Origin: Paragordius varius
Lineage: Eukaryota > Nematomorpha
Assembly (NCBI GenBank): GCA_964247055.1
Contig: OZ176050.1
Span: 9,238,001 to 9,302,000 of the forward strand
Length of the DNA: 64,000 nt
Reading direction: 5' to 3'
In this document: piece after piece, positions 24,718 through 36,895 of the stretch
Numbering within the stretch: the stretch's first letter is position 1
How the letters are laid out: each line of letters opens with the position of its first letter
Notes under the pieces: generated by a model
The model's input: the letters and a program-made list of their open reading frames with translations, nothing else
Databases searched by the model: none
Told to the model about the DNA's origin: nothing
Position numbers and translations under genes: made by a program

Positions 24718-25297
24718 TTAACACTTGGATACAAGACACTAATTTTAGTCCTTCGATTCAAATTGGGGTAGTAGGATACCCCAGGCCTGTTTAAAATTAA
24801 ATACTTTAAAAAGTATGGAAGAATCGAAACCATGGCAAAATTTTGCACTTATATAACATTAATAAACTGAAATATATAAGAAATGTTATTCAAAAATACT
24901 TGATATTACTTACTTTGAGCTAAAACTGAAAGGTAAAAATTTAGTCAACGTGACATGTGTCAAATTGTAAAATTAAAAAATAATACAAAATAAACCGCTT
25001 TTTCTATTTCAATCAATGTTAGATGTAATTATAAAAAATAAGCTTTAGTTTTACCCTTAAAATTAAATGACGATATTTTGCAAAATTTTTGTAAAATAAA
25101 AATGGCGTCGAAGTAGTTTGAGATGGAACTTTTTTTTCAAAACAAAATTTTATCAAGATATTTTGGCATATTTATATAGTATTTATCAGGATACAAGCAT
25201 AAATTTAAATTGAAACCGTTTCAGTAGATTTTAAAAAAATTTAATTTAAATTGAGTCTGGGGTATTTTGGATACCCCAATTTGAATCGAAGTGTTAA
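24718..25297. mobile_element. TTAA MITE family P, complete 580 bp copy
   Basis: TTAA at 24718-24721 opens into CACTTGGATACAAGACAC, and the other end reads TTTGAATCGAAGTG followed by TTAA at 25294-25297. Palindromic GGGGTA/TACCCC motifs lie ~40 bp inside each end. No coding capacity. The TTAA target preference implies a piggyBac-type transposase acting in trans. Confidence 0.75.
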
Positions 25298-25620
25298 AAT
25301 AAGTAATATCAAATATTTTCAATAAATTATTTTAGAGATTTCGGTTTATTAATGTTAGATAAGTGCAAAATTTTGCCATAGTTTCGATTCTTCCATATTT
25401 TTTAAAGAATATATTTGTAAACAGGCCTGGGGTATTTAACTACCCCAATTTGAATTGAAGGACTCAAATGAATGTGTTGTACCAAGTGTTTAATGTAAAA
25501 AAGCTTTCATTTTACCCTTAAAATAAATGAAAACGATATTTTGCAAATATTTTTCCTTCAGTTTTATTAATTAAAATTGTCTGGTGTATTTAGATACCCC
25601 ATTAAGAAGTATTAAAATAT
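25298..25620. mobile_element. TTAA MITE family P, fragments just upstream of EI24
   Basis: Right-hand portion of the family (25330-25490, ending near AATTTGAATTGAAGGACTC) and a second scrap with TTTAGATACCCC at ~25590. They end about 45 bp before the EI24 start codon. Confidence 0.5.
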
Positions 25621-25664
25621 TGTCATGCATACAAAGAACGTATGAAATTACTTGACGCTGTATA

Positions 25665-28600
25665 ATGATGAACTTTTTGAACATCTTTTACAGTGGTTTA
25701 TGTGATTCGCTTGTGCCCGTTACACATATAAATAATTATTTCAAAAATTCACGGTCACGTATTAAGTATAGTTTTATATGACGTATAGAATATCTATATT
25801 TAAAAGAGTCAGTCAATGTTGCATTTTAAATTGTTTAATTTTTTGGTATAGTATGCAAGGGTTATATAACATTTTGATTTATCTTGAATATATTTTATTA
25901 TTCTTATCAGGTATATAACATATATTTAAGATTTTTTAATCATTCAAGCGTATTGGAAATATTTATTTGTCAATTTTTTATGGTTATTTAAATCTTTGTG
26001 GATTTTGCCCGTGTTTATAGTTAGTCGTTTAATCAATTGTATATGGTTTCAGGTAGAATTTTTAAACTTTTCTTTTTCTTATTTAATTATATACAATATA
26101 TTATTAATGTTAAAAGGACATTGTCGACGAATTTTATAAATGCAAACATGCAAAACCTGTCCTAAGCGGAAATAAAAGTTCATTTATTCCGGATATCTTT
26201 TTTACTTTAACTCAACAATCAATATTTCTCATTCAAGTTTTTTATTATTAAGTTATAGTCTTACCTTTTTTCTTATATACCTATACCGCTATTTCCAAAA
26301 TTTATTACGTTGATGCATTTTTCATTACTATATTCAGTATATTCTTTTGAATATAAGTGGTCTAATTTTGGTAAGTCCTTTAAATTAGTTACTTTTTATT
26401 ATATTATGGTAATCCTTACAATTTAAAACAGCTATATTTAGTTTTAATTAAAAATCTAGTCTTAGTCATGTTTATAAATATATGTGTTGAAATAAATTGA
26501 ATACCTAACTCTATATAATCAGAATATCAAATATGATAAAAAAAATAAATGGAATAATAATTTTTTTTTATATTTATACGCATCTCGCCAAAAAATATTT
26601 TTTACTATATATATACAAATACATACATACATACACTGTGTGCAAAAAGGAGGATCATTTTGATCGAAAACATTTTTTTTTCATGAGATAGCTTATGACC
26701 AGCGAATTCATTCGCCGCCGAAATTATTATTTGTTGACGACCTTATTTTGAAATATTAAGAGAAAATCAAAATCGGGCAAAAAGTGAAAATTAAAGATAA
26801 TTAAATTATATTAAAATTTGAGATATTATGGTTTATTATTATTTGGTATATATTTTCAATATATAAATAGCCTAAAATTATATAGTTAGCGTTTCTATAA
26901 AATTTTAGCTCAAAAGATGGCGTTTTTTAACATATCACAAGACAAGTTTTTTTTATAAATATTTAATATAATTTTTTTAAATTATTTATTAGCTAAACTC
27001 ACTAATAAAATCTTAACATTCACATTTTATTCAGAAAAAAACTTTTATATCAAAATAAAACCAAAAAATATTGTTTTTTATGTTTAGATTTTTTTGTCAT
27101 CTGGTTTGTGAGTGTAAAAATTTATACTGTTTTATTTTGGAATCTTACATGAGTGTGAATTATTAGTGGAATACCAACAAACAATCCGTACGAATCCCAA
27201 TACAAATATTAATTTGTCATAAAACAGACTTGTTACAGGGATTTGTTAGGATTGTTGGTTGATATTCCACTAATTTAAAATCGTATTTTGCATAAATTAT
27301 ATACTTTATAATTCGCTATTATGTAAAACAGTATAAATTTTTTATACATTCATAAACCAGATGACAAAAAAATGAAAAAATAAAAAGCAATATTTTTTGG
27401 CTTATATAAAAGTTTTTTTTACTGAATAAAAAAGAGTTTAGCTTGAAAATTAAAAAATATTTTAATATAGTTTCATTATTTTTTTGACTTTTATATGTTT
27501 TAAAAGAAAAACGCCATCTTTTTAACTGAGATTTTCTAGAAACCTTATTTATGTGATTTAAGGTATTTATATATATAAAATATCTCTTAAAATGATAATC
27601 AACCATATCACAACTTTTATTATTATTTTTTGAATTATCCTTAATTTTCACTTTTTGCTCGATTTCGATTTTCTCTTAATTTTTTAAAAACTACGTCGTC
27701 AACAATTAAAATTTTAGCGAAAGATGGATTCACTGGTCATACATTAGCTATCTCATGAAAATTTTTTTTTAAAAAAAATTAACCCTCTTTTTTGCACACA
27801 GTATATATAAATATATATTATGATTGTTGTTATAATTATTCGATTTGTACCCAACAAACTTAAAATTCTTATAAATTAATGTTGAATATTATGACGGATT
27901 AAAGCCACACAAACGTTTTATGAGACAAACGGTTTATTATTAATTTTTAGATTGAGTCAACTCTAAAAAAATTTGCAAGCTCTATCGTGCGACTTGAATT
28001 AGTTTAGATTAGAAAATCATACACATTTTAAAGAAGGGCCTATATTTATTATCTCTTTTAGTTTTGGAGTTTACCGGATGGCAATCTAAATAGCAGTTTC
28101 CCAATTATTCAGTTTAATATTTCGCTTTTTATTTAATAGTTAGATTCAAATTTGGCTAATTAGTGACTGACCATATTTAAAATGCTATCAAAAAACTACT
28201 GAATGGGACGGTTCCAATTTAAATTTAGTTTTGAAAAAATTTCTATATCAAACTACTTCAACGCCATTTTTATTTTGCAACATTTTTGCATAATATCGTG
28301 TTTTTTTAGTCTAACGCTAAAATTGAAGTTATTTTTTAAATCACATATAAAATTATTATATCAGAAAAGGTGATTTATTTTGCATTCATATTTATGCACA
28401 CCATGTTGGCTGAATTTTTACCTTCATGTTTATCCATAAAATAAGTATTATCAAGTTTTTTTGATTAAATCTTTTTTATATTTTGATAATGTTGTAAATC
28501 CGAATTTTTGCAATGGTTTCAATTTATTCCATATTTTTTGAAATATTTGATTCTAAACAGACCTGAGGTCACCAACCACCTGAATTTTAAACGAAGGTTT

Positions 28601-29462
28601 ATAATGTTTTGTATCCAATTCATTGTTTCTTTACTTATTCAATTGTGCGATGTTTTGTATCCAAGTTTCAAATCAAACCAGTTATTTTGACATTAAAAAT
28701 ATGAGTTTGAAAATACTTGTTATTAAATACCGAGTTTCTAGTACATCGGCTGTGATTGTGCAGTGTAATTATAAAATTCAATTTTGTTAAATACTACGAG
28801 TGTAATCCAATATAACCTAAAATAACCCTTATGAAATATTGTTAAAATTTAAAATCACGGTTTTTTGAACAAATGTACTTTTTATAGCACATATGTAAAA
28901 TTATTATTCCCTAAATTCGGCTTTGTAGCCTAGGGTGGAATGTGTTTCTATGATTTTAGGGGGCGCATATACAAAAAATTAGAATGAAAACGAATACCAT
29001 TTTGATAAATAACTCACCTAAACATAAAATTATCGTATATTTTTTATAATAGGAGTGGCGCCAAATTGGCATACAGTGTACACATTTTTTTATCAATTCA
29101 TTATGTTGGTAGCTCAAAGGCTCTGTTTTGAAAAAAGCCTTGAGGAAAATACGATTAATTTTATAAATATATAGTTTTTAAATAAATTCACTAATATTAA
29201 TTATGATAAAGGTTTTGAGATTCATAAACGGCTTAAGTTAGTGGAGACGAATTGGCCATATTTTTTGGGGTTCGGATTACCACTTGCTGTTGTTACCCAT
29301 TTGCCGCACTCATACGTTATTAGGTTCTAATATTTTTTTTTATATAATTAAAATTATTTTATTAATTAAATTTATATTTTTAGTGGGATAGTATTTTCAC
29401 TGTTGTTTCCACTTTTTATTCTGAGTGCCACAGAAGCCAAACCTATTGCTCAAAATTTGTAA
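25665..29462 (+). CDS. EI24: EI24-like autophagy-associated ER membrane protein, complete, 7 exons, 251 aa
   Basis: EI24 (PIG8) is a multi-pass ER membrane protein needed for late autophagy in animals; Pfam EI24/CysZ family. Exons: 25665-25753, 25789-25910, 25931-26052, 26117-26236, 26259-26370, 29212-29323 and 29384-29462. Introns are 35, 20, 64, 22, 2841 and 60 nt, all GT-AG with phases preserved. Diagnostic matches in order: MMNFLNIFYSGLCDS, RVSQCCILNCLIFWYS, KSLWILPVFIVSRLINCIWF followed by Q, DIVDEFY, QQSIFLIQ, HFSLLYSVYSFEYKWSNFG, ETNWPYFLGFGLPLA and FPLFILSATEAK before the stop. It is shorter than vertebrate EI24 (~340 aa) because the basic loop after the first helix is nearly absent. 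Without the 35 nt intron the frame would break; with it the gene is intact. The start could also be the adjacent ATG at 25668. A second copy begins at 63238. Confidence 0.93.
26635..27802. mobile_element. 1.17 kb Tc-like element with long inverted repeats, inside EI24 intron 5
   Basis: Ends ACTGTGTGCAAAAAGGAGG and, inverted, CCCTCTTTTTTGCACACAGT. The inversion continues for several hundred bases (TCATGAGATAGCT / AGCTATCTCATGA; AAAGATGGCGTTTTT / AAAAACGCCATCTTT), so it folds nearly end to end around ~27215. Flanking bases are TA-rich, consistent with a TA target. The 110-codon minus-strand frame at 27319-27651 is AT-rich and not recognisable as a transposase. Confidence 0.7.
27803..29211 (+). 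other. Remainder of EI24 intron 5
   Basis: No coding exon seen. A diverged TTAA-family-P fragment lies at ~28190-28640 (CTACTGAATGGGACGGTTCC; ATGGTTTCAATTTATTCC). The rest is unassigned AT-rich sequence up to the acceptor AAAG at 29208-29211. Confidence 0.5.
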
Positions 29463-29610
29463 TTAATTTCTTAATTGACATATTTAAATAGCAATTTTTT
29501 ATGTGTTTCATTAAAATATATTTTCATATAAATAATATATTTTTTAGTGATGGGCCAAGTTTGCCCATATTTTTACCATCGATCTATCTTGCGAATCTCA
29601 TACTCAAAAT

Positions 29611-31003
29611 TACCAAACAAGTTGAATACATACCTACTAAAGGTGCGTGGCGTGCCTCACATCGACAGACTGAAACAAATTCCGAAACTGCTGAAACGGA
29701 AATGATTGTTGGTAAAGTCAATTTCCTTTTGAATAAAATTTCACCCAACAATTTTTGTCAGCTTTTAGACGAGTTTAAATCTTTAACTTTGCATATTAAT
29801 TCTTTGGACCGTGCTACTGGTGTAGTTAAACTCATTTTCAATAGGGCTCTTCTCGAACCTGCCTTTGTTGACATGTATGCACTACTTCTTCCAGCTCTCT
29901 GCGCATGTTGTGAGCCATTTAAACCGTTGTGCATTATATTAACAATGTGCCAAAAACAATTTGAAGCAATCAAATCCGAAAAGTCTGAGGAAGAGCTTGA
30001 ATTTGAGAAAAAAATTCAAGAAGCAACTGACGAAAACGAAAAACGAATTTTAGAGGAAGATTTGAATGAATATATTTTAAAGGAGCGCGATCGATATCTA
30101 GGTAATATCAAGTTTGTAAGTGAATTGCTTAAACTACAATTGTTGACTCCTAAAATTTACTTGGATTGCCTAATGACTTTATACAACGTTAAAACTGATT
30201 TTGCTTATGAATGTCTTTGCAACATGTTACGTTATGCCGGCAAAGATTTTGAATCTCATCCCGGTCGACGTATAGTGGAGGAATTGATAAATAACTTTAA
30301 AAAACTTTCGAAAGATACCAATATATCCTTACGCATCCGTTTCATGATGACTGATATAATTGATTTGAAAGAAAATGGTTGGGTTCCACGTCGAGACGAA
30401 GATGCTCCCCGCACTTATGAGGAGATTGAAATGGAAATGGCTCGCGAAAATGAGGAAACCCGGAAAATGGCAGCGAGTGTTTTGAAACGACAGCATTTAC
30501 AATCTAAGGGTGGTGGTAATGTTAACCGTATGGGAGAAACACCCAGCCCTAATTTGTATAATAATAATAATAATACAGCCGGTTCAAATTCAATCATGAG
30601 TTCAGGTTTATCGTCAAATGCTGGTATGTCCCCAGTGCCCGAGTTTAAAAATTTAGCTCATAGGCCAGTCGGTATTCATAGTAGGCAAGAACAAAATTTG
30701 GATACGATTAAACTTGGACCCTCTAAATGGGTTCGTAATATTTCAACTAATGCCAATAAGCAAATCTCAGAAAACGTTAAAAGAGCACCTCCTACATCTA
30801 CCGCAACTGTAAGCGTTTTTTCGAATGCTACGCGAAACACTGCAGATAATAATATTGGTTCATCTCATGCACTTAAGGGTGGCAATACTAATATTTTCAA
30901 AGGTACTATTCCAACCGCTCTAATGGTTCCACTGCTTAATTCTGAGCGCAAAAAAATCCAGAAGTCTTTTTAGCCTCGCTGAAATATTTTCTCGAATCCG
31001 GGC
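29611..31003 (+). pseudogene. Partial eIF4G duplicate (MIF4G region)
   Basis: Homology to the intact eIF4G gene starts abruptly at 29611 (gene base ~2977, just before KQVEYIP) and ends at ~31003 (gene base ~4366). It retains an open MIF4G domain (MIVGKVNFLLNKISPNN to NGWVPRR) but lacks the N-terminal half, the eIF4E-binding motif and most of the MA3 region. A one-base loss near the junction with the MA3 segment shifts the frame to KKIQKSF and stop at 30971-30973. The open frame upstream (from ~29501) is unrelated flank, so no natural start codon or promoter came with it. Identity to the gene is patchy: ~175 identical bases from ~29902 to ~30077 beside stretches ~17% different. Could be expressed as a short MIF4G protein, but pseudogene is the simpler reading. 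Confidence 0.88.
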
Positions 31004-31329
31004 AACTTGGCAGAACACAACGACATAATAGTTACAATATATTATTAATCTTTCTAACGTTTGCTAATAATACGCTTTGCTCAGAGTTGTTATTGTAACT
31101 TACAGCAGACTTGCTTTTAATGAAGAAATTTAACAATGTTAAACGCAAATTTTTTATATGTCTTTTGGTAATTTAATTTTTTATGTTGTAATTTAATATA
31201 AAAATATTCGCGACGCGCCATTGGATTAGTTAATTAACTATATTATCTTCTCCTGGGCATGCTTCATGATTTTATATTATTTAATCAATATAATATATTT
31301 TTACTATACTGCTGATGCATGCATGTTTA

Positions 31330-31772
31330 TTAACACTTCATGACCTTTTTGGGGTAGTTTTATATCCCAAAGTGATAATAAATTTAAATATCTGAAAAAA
31401 TATTTAAGGTATTGGGTTAAATATAAAAATCGCATAATGTAAAAGATTTTCAAAAAATTAAAACAGTAAAAAAATCCTCATCTTAAACTTTTTCGCCGCC
31501 ACTTTTTTGTTAAATTTTTTAAACCGCTAATATGGAATTATTTAATTTTAAAATCAGTTTTTTCAGTTAAATCGTGTTTTGGATTGCCCAAAATATAGAG
31601 GAGTCACATAACTAAAAAATATAAATTTATATATAGAAAATAATGTTTGATAATTAAATTTTAAAAATTACTTTGAAACAGTATTTTATTCAAGAATGAG
31701 CTCCTAAATATAAAACAACTCCAATATGTCATCGCGAACAAAAAAGTGAAAAGGTCAAGAAGTGTTCATTAA
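31330..31772. mobile_element. TTAA-flanked MITE family Q
   Basis: TTAA then CACTTCATGACC at the left; GGTCAAGAAGTG at the right, with TTAA at 31769-31772 after a short decayed gap. The eIF4G original has uninterrupted sequence at the corresponding point (~5995), so this is a clean insertion after the duplication. Relatives: 39590-40062, ~60490-60780 and ~61970-62400. Confidence 0.7.
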
Positions 31773-31915
31773 TTAATTTTAATGATATCATATAAAACCT
31801 TTATTCCTACCTACCTATTATATCAATTGCCACCATTGTTTGTTTTAATTTTGGGATAAAATTAATATATTTGTGATACTCTTCAGTTCTCTTGATGGAT
31901 GGACGCAGTTTTTAA

Positions 31916-32620
31916 TATACCATTTGCACTTCAAGAGTGTCCTTGAACACTTCAAGTTGGTCCTTGAACAATTCAAGTTGGTCCTTTAACACTTCAAATT
32001 GGTCCTTGAACATTTCAAGTTGGTCCTTAAAATTTATAAATTTTGATTTAACCATAATTTTTGCATTTATTTTATTATTTATTAACCTAATTATCTTTAT
32101 TTATTATATCTTTATATTCATTTAAAAATAAATTTTTTTTATTTAAAAACCATTTTGTTTCAAACTACTTTTTTTCAATTTAACAAAATTTTTGACTTTT
32201 AAATGTTTTTAATAAAAAATTTAAATCAATAACCCATAAAACTTATATATTTCATTTCGTGTTAAAATCTTATAAATATCCAAAATTATTTTAAGAAATT
32301 AATAAAGATATACGCTTTATCAAAGATTAAAAGTTGATATCGATTTAATATTATGTTAAATAATAGAAAATAGGTTAAAAACAATAAAATAGATGATATA
32401 TTTATGATTTGATTGATAAAAGTTAAAAACAAAACAAAAAAGTCAAAGAACCAACTTAAAGTGTTCAGGACCAACTTGAAATGTTCAATGACCAACTTGA
32501 ACTGTTTAAGGACCAACTTGAATTGTTCAAGGACCAACTTGAATTGTCCAAGGACCAACTTGAATTGTTAAAGGACCAACTTGAAGTGTTCAAGGACACT
32601 CTTGAAGTGCAAATGGTATA
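31916..32620. mobile_element. Foldback element B, arms of 21 bp units
   Basis: Ends TATACCATTTGCACTTCAAG and its inverse. Five units on the left and about seven on the right, inverted relative to each other. Core shared with elements A and D (for example TTCATTTCGTGTTAAAATC). Absent from the original eIF4G flank, so it inserted after the duplication. Confidence 0.88.
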
Positions 32621-33199
32621 ATATGTTTGTACTTTACAGTCATGTCTAAGATCGAATAAATTATTTATGAATGTCGGTATATAATACGAATGCGGAACGC
32701 CGTGCTTTTTGAGTTAAAATGCGGCCCGCGAAGCCATTGTGTTAGAATATCCTTTTCTATAAAATATTTTTAATGAATAACATATTAAAACCATGTTTTG
32801 TTTAGATTTTTTCCGACAGTATTTTTATACACAATTCTACATGTTTATGATCCAATTTGCGTTAAATAATTAATTTGAGATGAAAGTGGTATATTTTTAT
32901 AAATTTTATTATCCGTAACTATAGACTTTATAAGTTAGCCTCGAATATTAATGCGAACCATTGATAAAATAAAAAAATTATTAAATATTTTCTTAATTAT
33001 ACTTAAAAACCATAAAGTATTCTTCCAGTTAATAAAATATAGCTTTTAAAGAATTAATTATTAATGATTGTGTATTGGAATATATAGAAAATATTTTTAT
33101 ATAATCATTATAAATTCATAAAAAATAATATGCCAATATTACGTTGATAATGGTTAAAAGTTATTTTTATATCTTGTTTTAATATTTTTTATCAAAATT

Positions 33200-33414
33200 A
33201 AAACCGTTTTTATTGATTGGGAAAACGTTTTTATTGATTGGGAAAATGTTTTTATTGACTGGGAAAATTTTCGATTGACTGGAAAAACTTTTCGATTGAC
33301 TGGGAAAATGTTTCGATTGACTGGGAAAATGTTTCGATTGACTGAGAAAACGTTTCAATTGATTGGGAAATGTTTCGATTGACTGGGAAAACGTTTATTT
33401 AGACTGGGAAATGG
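33200..33414. repeat. Minisatellite, 21 bp unit, about 10 copies
   Basis: Unit close to GAAAATGTTTCGATTGACTGG, with C/T and length variants. Sits in the duplicated eIF4G flank where the original has no array, so it arose after the duplication. Confidence 0.88.
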
Positions 33415-33690
33415 TATATATACATCCTATTATGAAACTACAAGCATGTCGCATATGAAAATACCAAATTTTATACATTTGTTTACTACAAATTAAAATT
33501 AATAGTATTTTTAAAATTCATAAGAAATTGAAGTTTTCAGGACTTTTACTCAGAACCAAAATTAGGAACCGGTTTTGCTTTTATTTAATACTGAAGTTTG
33601 TGTTTAAAAACTAAATTGGTTTCTCTCCTTTTATGCGACTAATAACTGTTCATAATTTATAGCGAAATAATCAAAATAATGCCGATCGCC

Positions 33691-34238
33691 AATATAAATA
33701 TAGTAAAACTCAAAATTTTAAATACCCAAAATATATAAATTAGAACACTCATTATAATTTAAAATTAATTGAATAAAATATACCGTTTATAAAAGGGGTG
33801 TTTTATTATAAAATTTGAAATTCCATCATTTGTAAAAACATGCTCACAAAGCCTAGTAAAATGATATCAAATAATTTTCCTGGTTAAGACCCATGCTAAA
33901 GTAAGTATGTGAGTATTACCATACTTAAGTGCTTATAACATTTTTAAATAAAGCCATTATAAGTCTGCTCCAATATACTTGTTAAAATTTCAAAGTAAAA
34001 CAATTTGAAAAATATTGCGAGTTGAATTCTGTTATATAGGAGGATAGAGAGCCAAGTTTATTTTACAAATAAATATTAGTGCGGTATTCTTTCGCACAAA
34101 TCTGATTAATTGAAGAGGAAAGAATATTTTTATACAAAATTCTGAGGGGATCGAAATGTTCAGCATCATTAAATTATATAGAAAAAGTATTTTTATAATG
34201 TCTTAAAGCGTTTTTACCGTTTCCATTATGCCTCAATA
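33691..34238. other. AT-rich spacer, no gene
   Basis: No coding frame; the last ~120 bp resemble the interior of the Mutator-like family (the CAGCATCATTAAATTATATAG segment). Confidence 0.45.
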
Positions 34239-34643
34239 TATACCATTTTCACTTCAAGAGAGTCCTTGAACACTTAAAGTAGGTCCTTGAACACTTCAAG
34301 TTGGTCTTTTGACTTTATAAATCAATATCAACTTTTAATCAGAAACCGTATATCCTTTTTAATAACAATTTAACGCATAATTAAAAAATATACAAGTTTT
34401 TTGGGTTATTCACAATTTTTTATTGAAAACATTTAAAAGTTTATAATTTTGTTAATTTGGAAAATAATTAGTTTGAAACAAAAAAGTGGTTTATGAGTAA
34501 AATTTTTTATTTAATGAATATACATATAATAAATAAAGAAAATTGGATTATAATAAATAAAAAAATAAATGCAAATATTATAATTAAATTATAACTTATT
34601 TGACCAACTTGAAGTGTTCAAGGACACAAGTGCTAATGGTATA
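34239..34643. mobile_element. Foldback element C, reduced arms
   Basis: TATACCATTTTCACTTCAAG at the left and GCTAATGGTATA at the right, with two to three 21 bp units on the left and one on the right. Core matches A, B and D. The smallest and most eroded copy. Confidence 0.8.
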
Positions 34644-35495
34644 GTATGATGTACGCGCTTTAAAAAATTTGGCTAAACAATAAATTTTTGGTATATAAAA
34701 TATATTTTTAGTTGATATCAAAATTTAGCATATTTTTAAAAAAATTTCCTACTCCACTTTAAAAGAGCAAAAAAATTTGATACTTTCGGAGCCCATAAAA
34801 ATTAAATTTTTTAAATATTGTTTTGTTTTTTATAGGTAGTTTATGATATATTTTTGGAATGTAGCATTTAGCTTTCACCAAAAAATTTATTGAAAAAATG
34901 TGCGCAAGTTTCGCCATTTTCTGATACGGAGCACTTACCATTAAACTTTATCATGTCACATTTAAGGGCACTAAATATATAACAACAGGTTTTTTGTGGA
35001 CATTGTGTAAAAGTAATGTGACCAAATATTTTGAACCTTGACGCAGTACAAAATTAGAACATACTTTGCCTGTTTTTACACCAACCGTGTGGTATATTAC
35101 AGAGTTTCCACAAAAAAATATTCTGATGATTTAATATATATATATGATTTTGATAATATCAGAATTATCATGGTGCTTTTGGTTTAACCTTTATGAATGA
35201 AAGTTATTTACACTTTCATGGTAGGTGCTCCATATAAAATTCCAGAAAATGCGAAATTTTTTCAAATACATTTTGTGGTGAAACCTAAATGTTTTTTAAA
35301 AAATATCACTAAAACATAACATAAACTACATGTAAAAAGGCAAAACAATATTTTTAAAATATAAATTTTTAGATGCGGGCCCTGAAAGTCCCAAATTTTT
35401 TGGCTTTTTAAAAATGGACTATTTTCTAAAGATAACGATTCCGACATTGTGCAATTATTTTAAATATATGCTAAATTTTGATATCACATAAATAT

Positions 35496-36895
35496 AATGT
35501 GACCAGATATTTTGAACTTGAACGCAGTAAAAAATAAAACATACTTTGCCTGTTTTTATACTATCGTGTGGTATATTACACAGTTTCCACAAAATATCCT
35601 GATGAAATATATATATTCTGATAGGTAAATGGTGCTTTTGTTTTAACCTTTACGAGTTATTAAAGAAAGTAATTTACACTTTCGTGGTAGGTGCTCCGTA
35701 TAAAATTGAAAAGGTGCATTCAAATATATTTTTTGGTAAAAGCTATGCTTTATTTCAAAAAATATTACTAAATTATAACATAATTTACTTTTAAAAATTT
35801 TAAATTTTTAGATGTGGGCTCTTAAAGCCCCAAATGTTTTGGCTCTTTTAAAATGACTGTTCTCTTAAAACAAACGCAAAAATTCCGACATAGTGCAATA
35901 ATTTTAAATATATACTAAATTTTGATATCAACTAAATAATTTTTTAAAAAAACATACCTTCAAAAATTAATTTTTAGCATATATTCTTTCGTTTTCAAAT
36001 TTATGTTAAATAAATGTTTTTTTTACAAAATTCACCAAAATTTGCAAGCACACAAACCTTTAAATTTAAATTCTGAACCTATAGTAATATTCAACATCAT
36101 ATTATTTAGAAAAAGGGATTTATTATATCTTAAGCATTATACCGTTTCCATAAATGCTTCAAAATCGTCAGAAGTACGCTTCAACAAAATGTCTCAAATT
36201 TGTATGCAAAAAATAAGAAATCTAATAAAAATTAAATTTTAGGAAAAAAATAAGTAATATTATACATACCTACCACCTTAGTATAAAATACGTGAAAACT
36301 CTTAATTTTTAATAGAAAAGGTTATTTCGAAATCATATGCCATATATAATAAATTTTATATAATATGTTACGGGAATAACAATTTTTTATATAATTTTCC
36401 GTTTTTAATTATAACAAAAAATGAACTTTCTAAACTTGATCATACATTTATTAAAATATCATAAATAAATATTGTTAATTTTAAATTTTGAGGCACCTCT
36501 TTTTGCGGAAGCCCTGAGGGAAAGAGCCATTAGCCTGAATCCAACTGTGTGGAGTCCGAGATTTATAGTTTCGCCACTGCGCGAAATGCAGCATTCCTAA
36601 GTTTTATGTGTTATTCAAGCAGAAAATAAAATATTAACCAATTAAAAATAGGCCAAGTTTTTTGCCGCAAAATGAACCATTTTTTTACAAATGATGGTGT
36701 TATTTTTAATGAGGGTAATATATTAATTTCTAAAATTAATTTTTTATGAATTAATAAAAGGAAATCAATATAAATTTATAAAAAACTAAATTTTTTTAAT
36801 TTCAAAAAGCAGTACAAAAGAGGACTCAGTACTGGCGCAGTTTTTTTCTGAAAACCCAGTACTGTACTGCGAAAAGCAGCCTATCTGGTCACATT
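35496..36895. mobile_element. Mutator-like element, copy 3, 1.4 kb, nested in copy 2
   Basis: AATGTGACCAGATA .. TATCTGGTCACATT with a perfect 10 bp target duplication ACATAAATAT (35486-35495 and 36896-36905). The youngest copy by its unmutated duplication. No transposase frame. Confidence 0.9.

Larger units (their letters stand above)
31018..33690 (+). repeat. Duplicated 3' flank of eIF4G, interrupted by insertions
   Basis: Matches gene-side bases ~5651-6714 in order. Relative to the original, ~1.28 kb (gene bases ~4367-5650, covering the gene's 3' end, stop and poly(A) signal) is missing at the 31003-31018 junction. The copy has gained a TTAA element (31330-31772), a foldback element (31916-32620) and a 21 bp minisatellite (33200-33414). 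Confidence 0.8.

Noticed and set aside
25754-25788. Frameshift that would make EI24 copy 1 a pseudogene
   Set aside because: The segment is a GT-AG intron of 35 nt; removing it restores the frame, and the paralogue has a 36 nt counterpart.
27319-27651. 110-codon minus-strand frame
   Set aside because: Lys/Phe/Asn-rich translation of an inverted-repeat arm of a Tc-like element; no transposase motif.
33200-33414. CRISPR-like array of short direct repeats
   Set aside because: The units are directly adjacent without unique spacers; a minisatellite in eukaryotic DNA.
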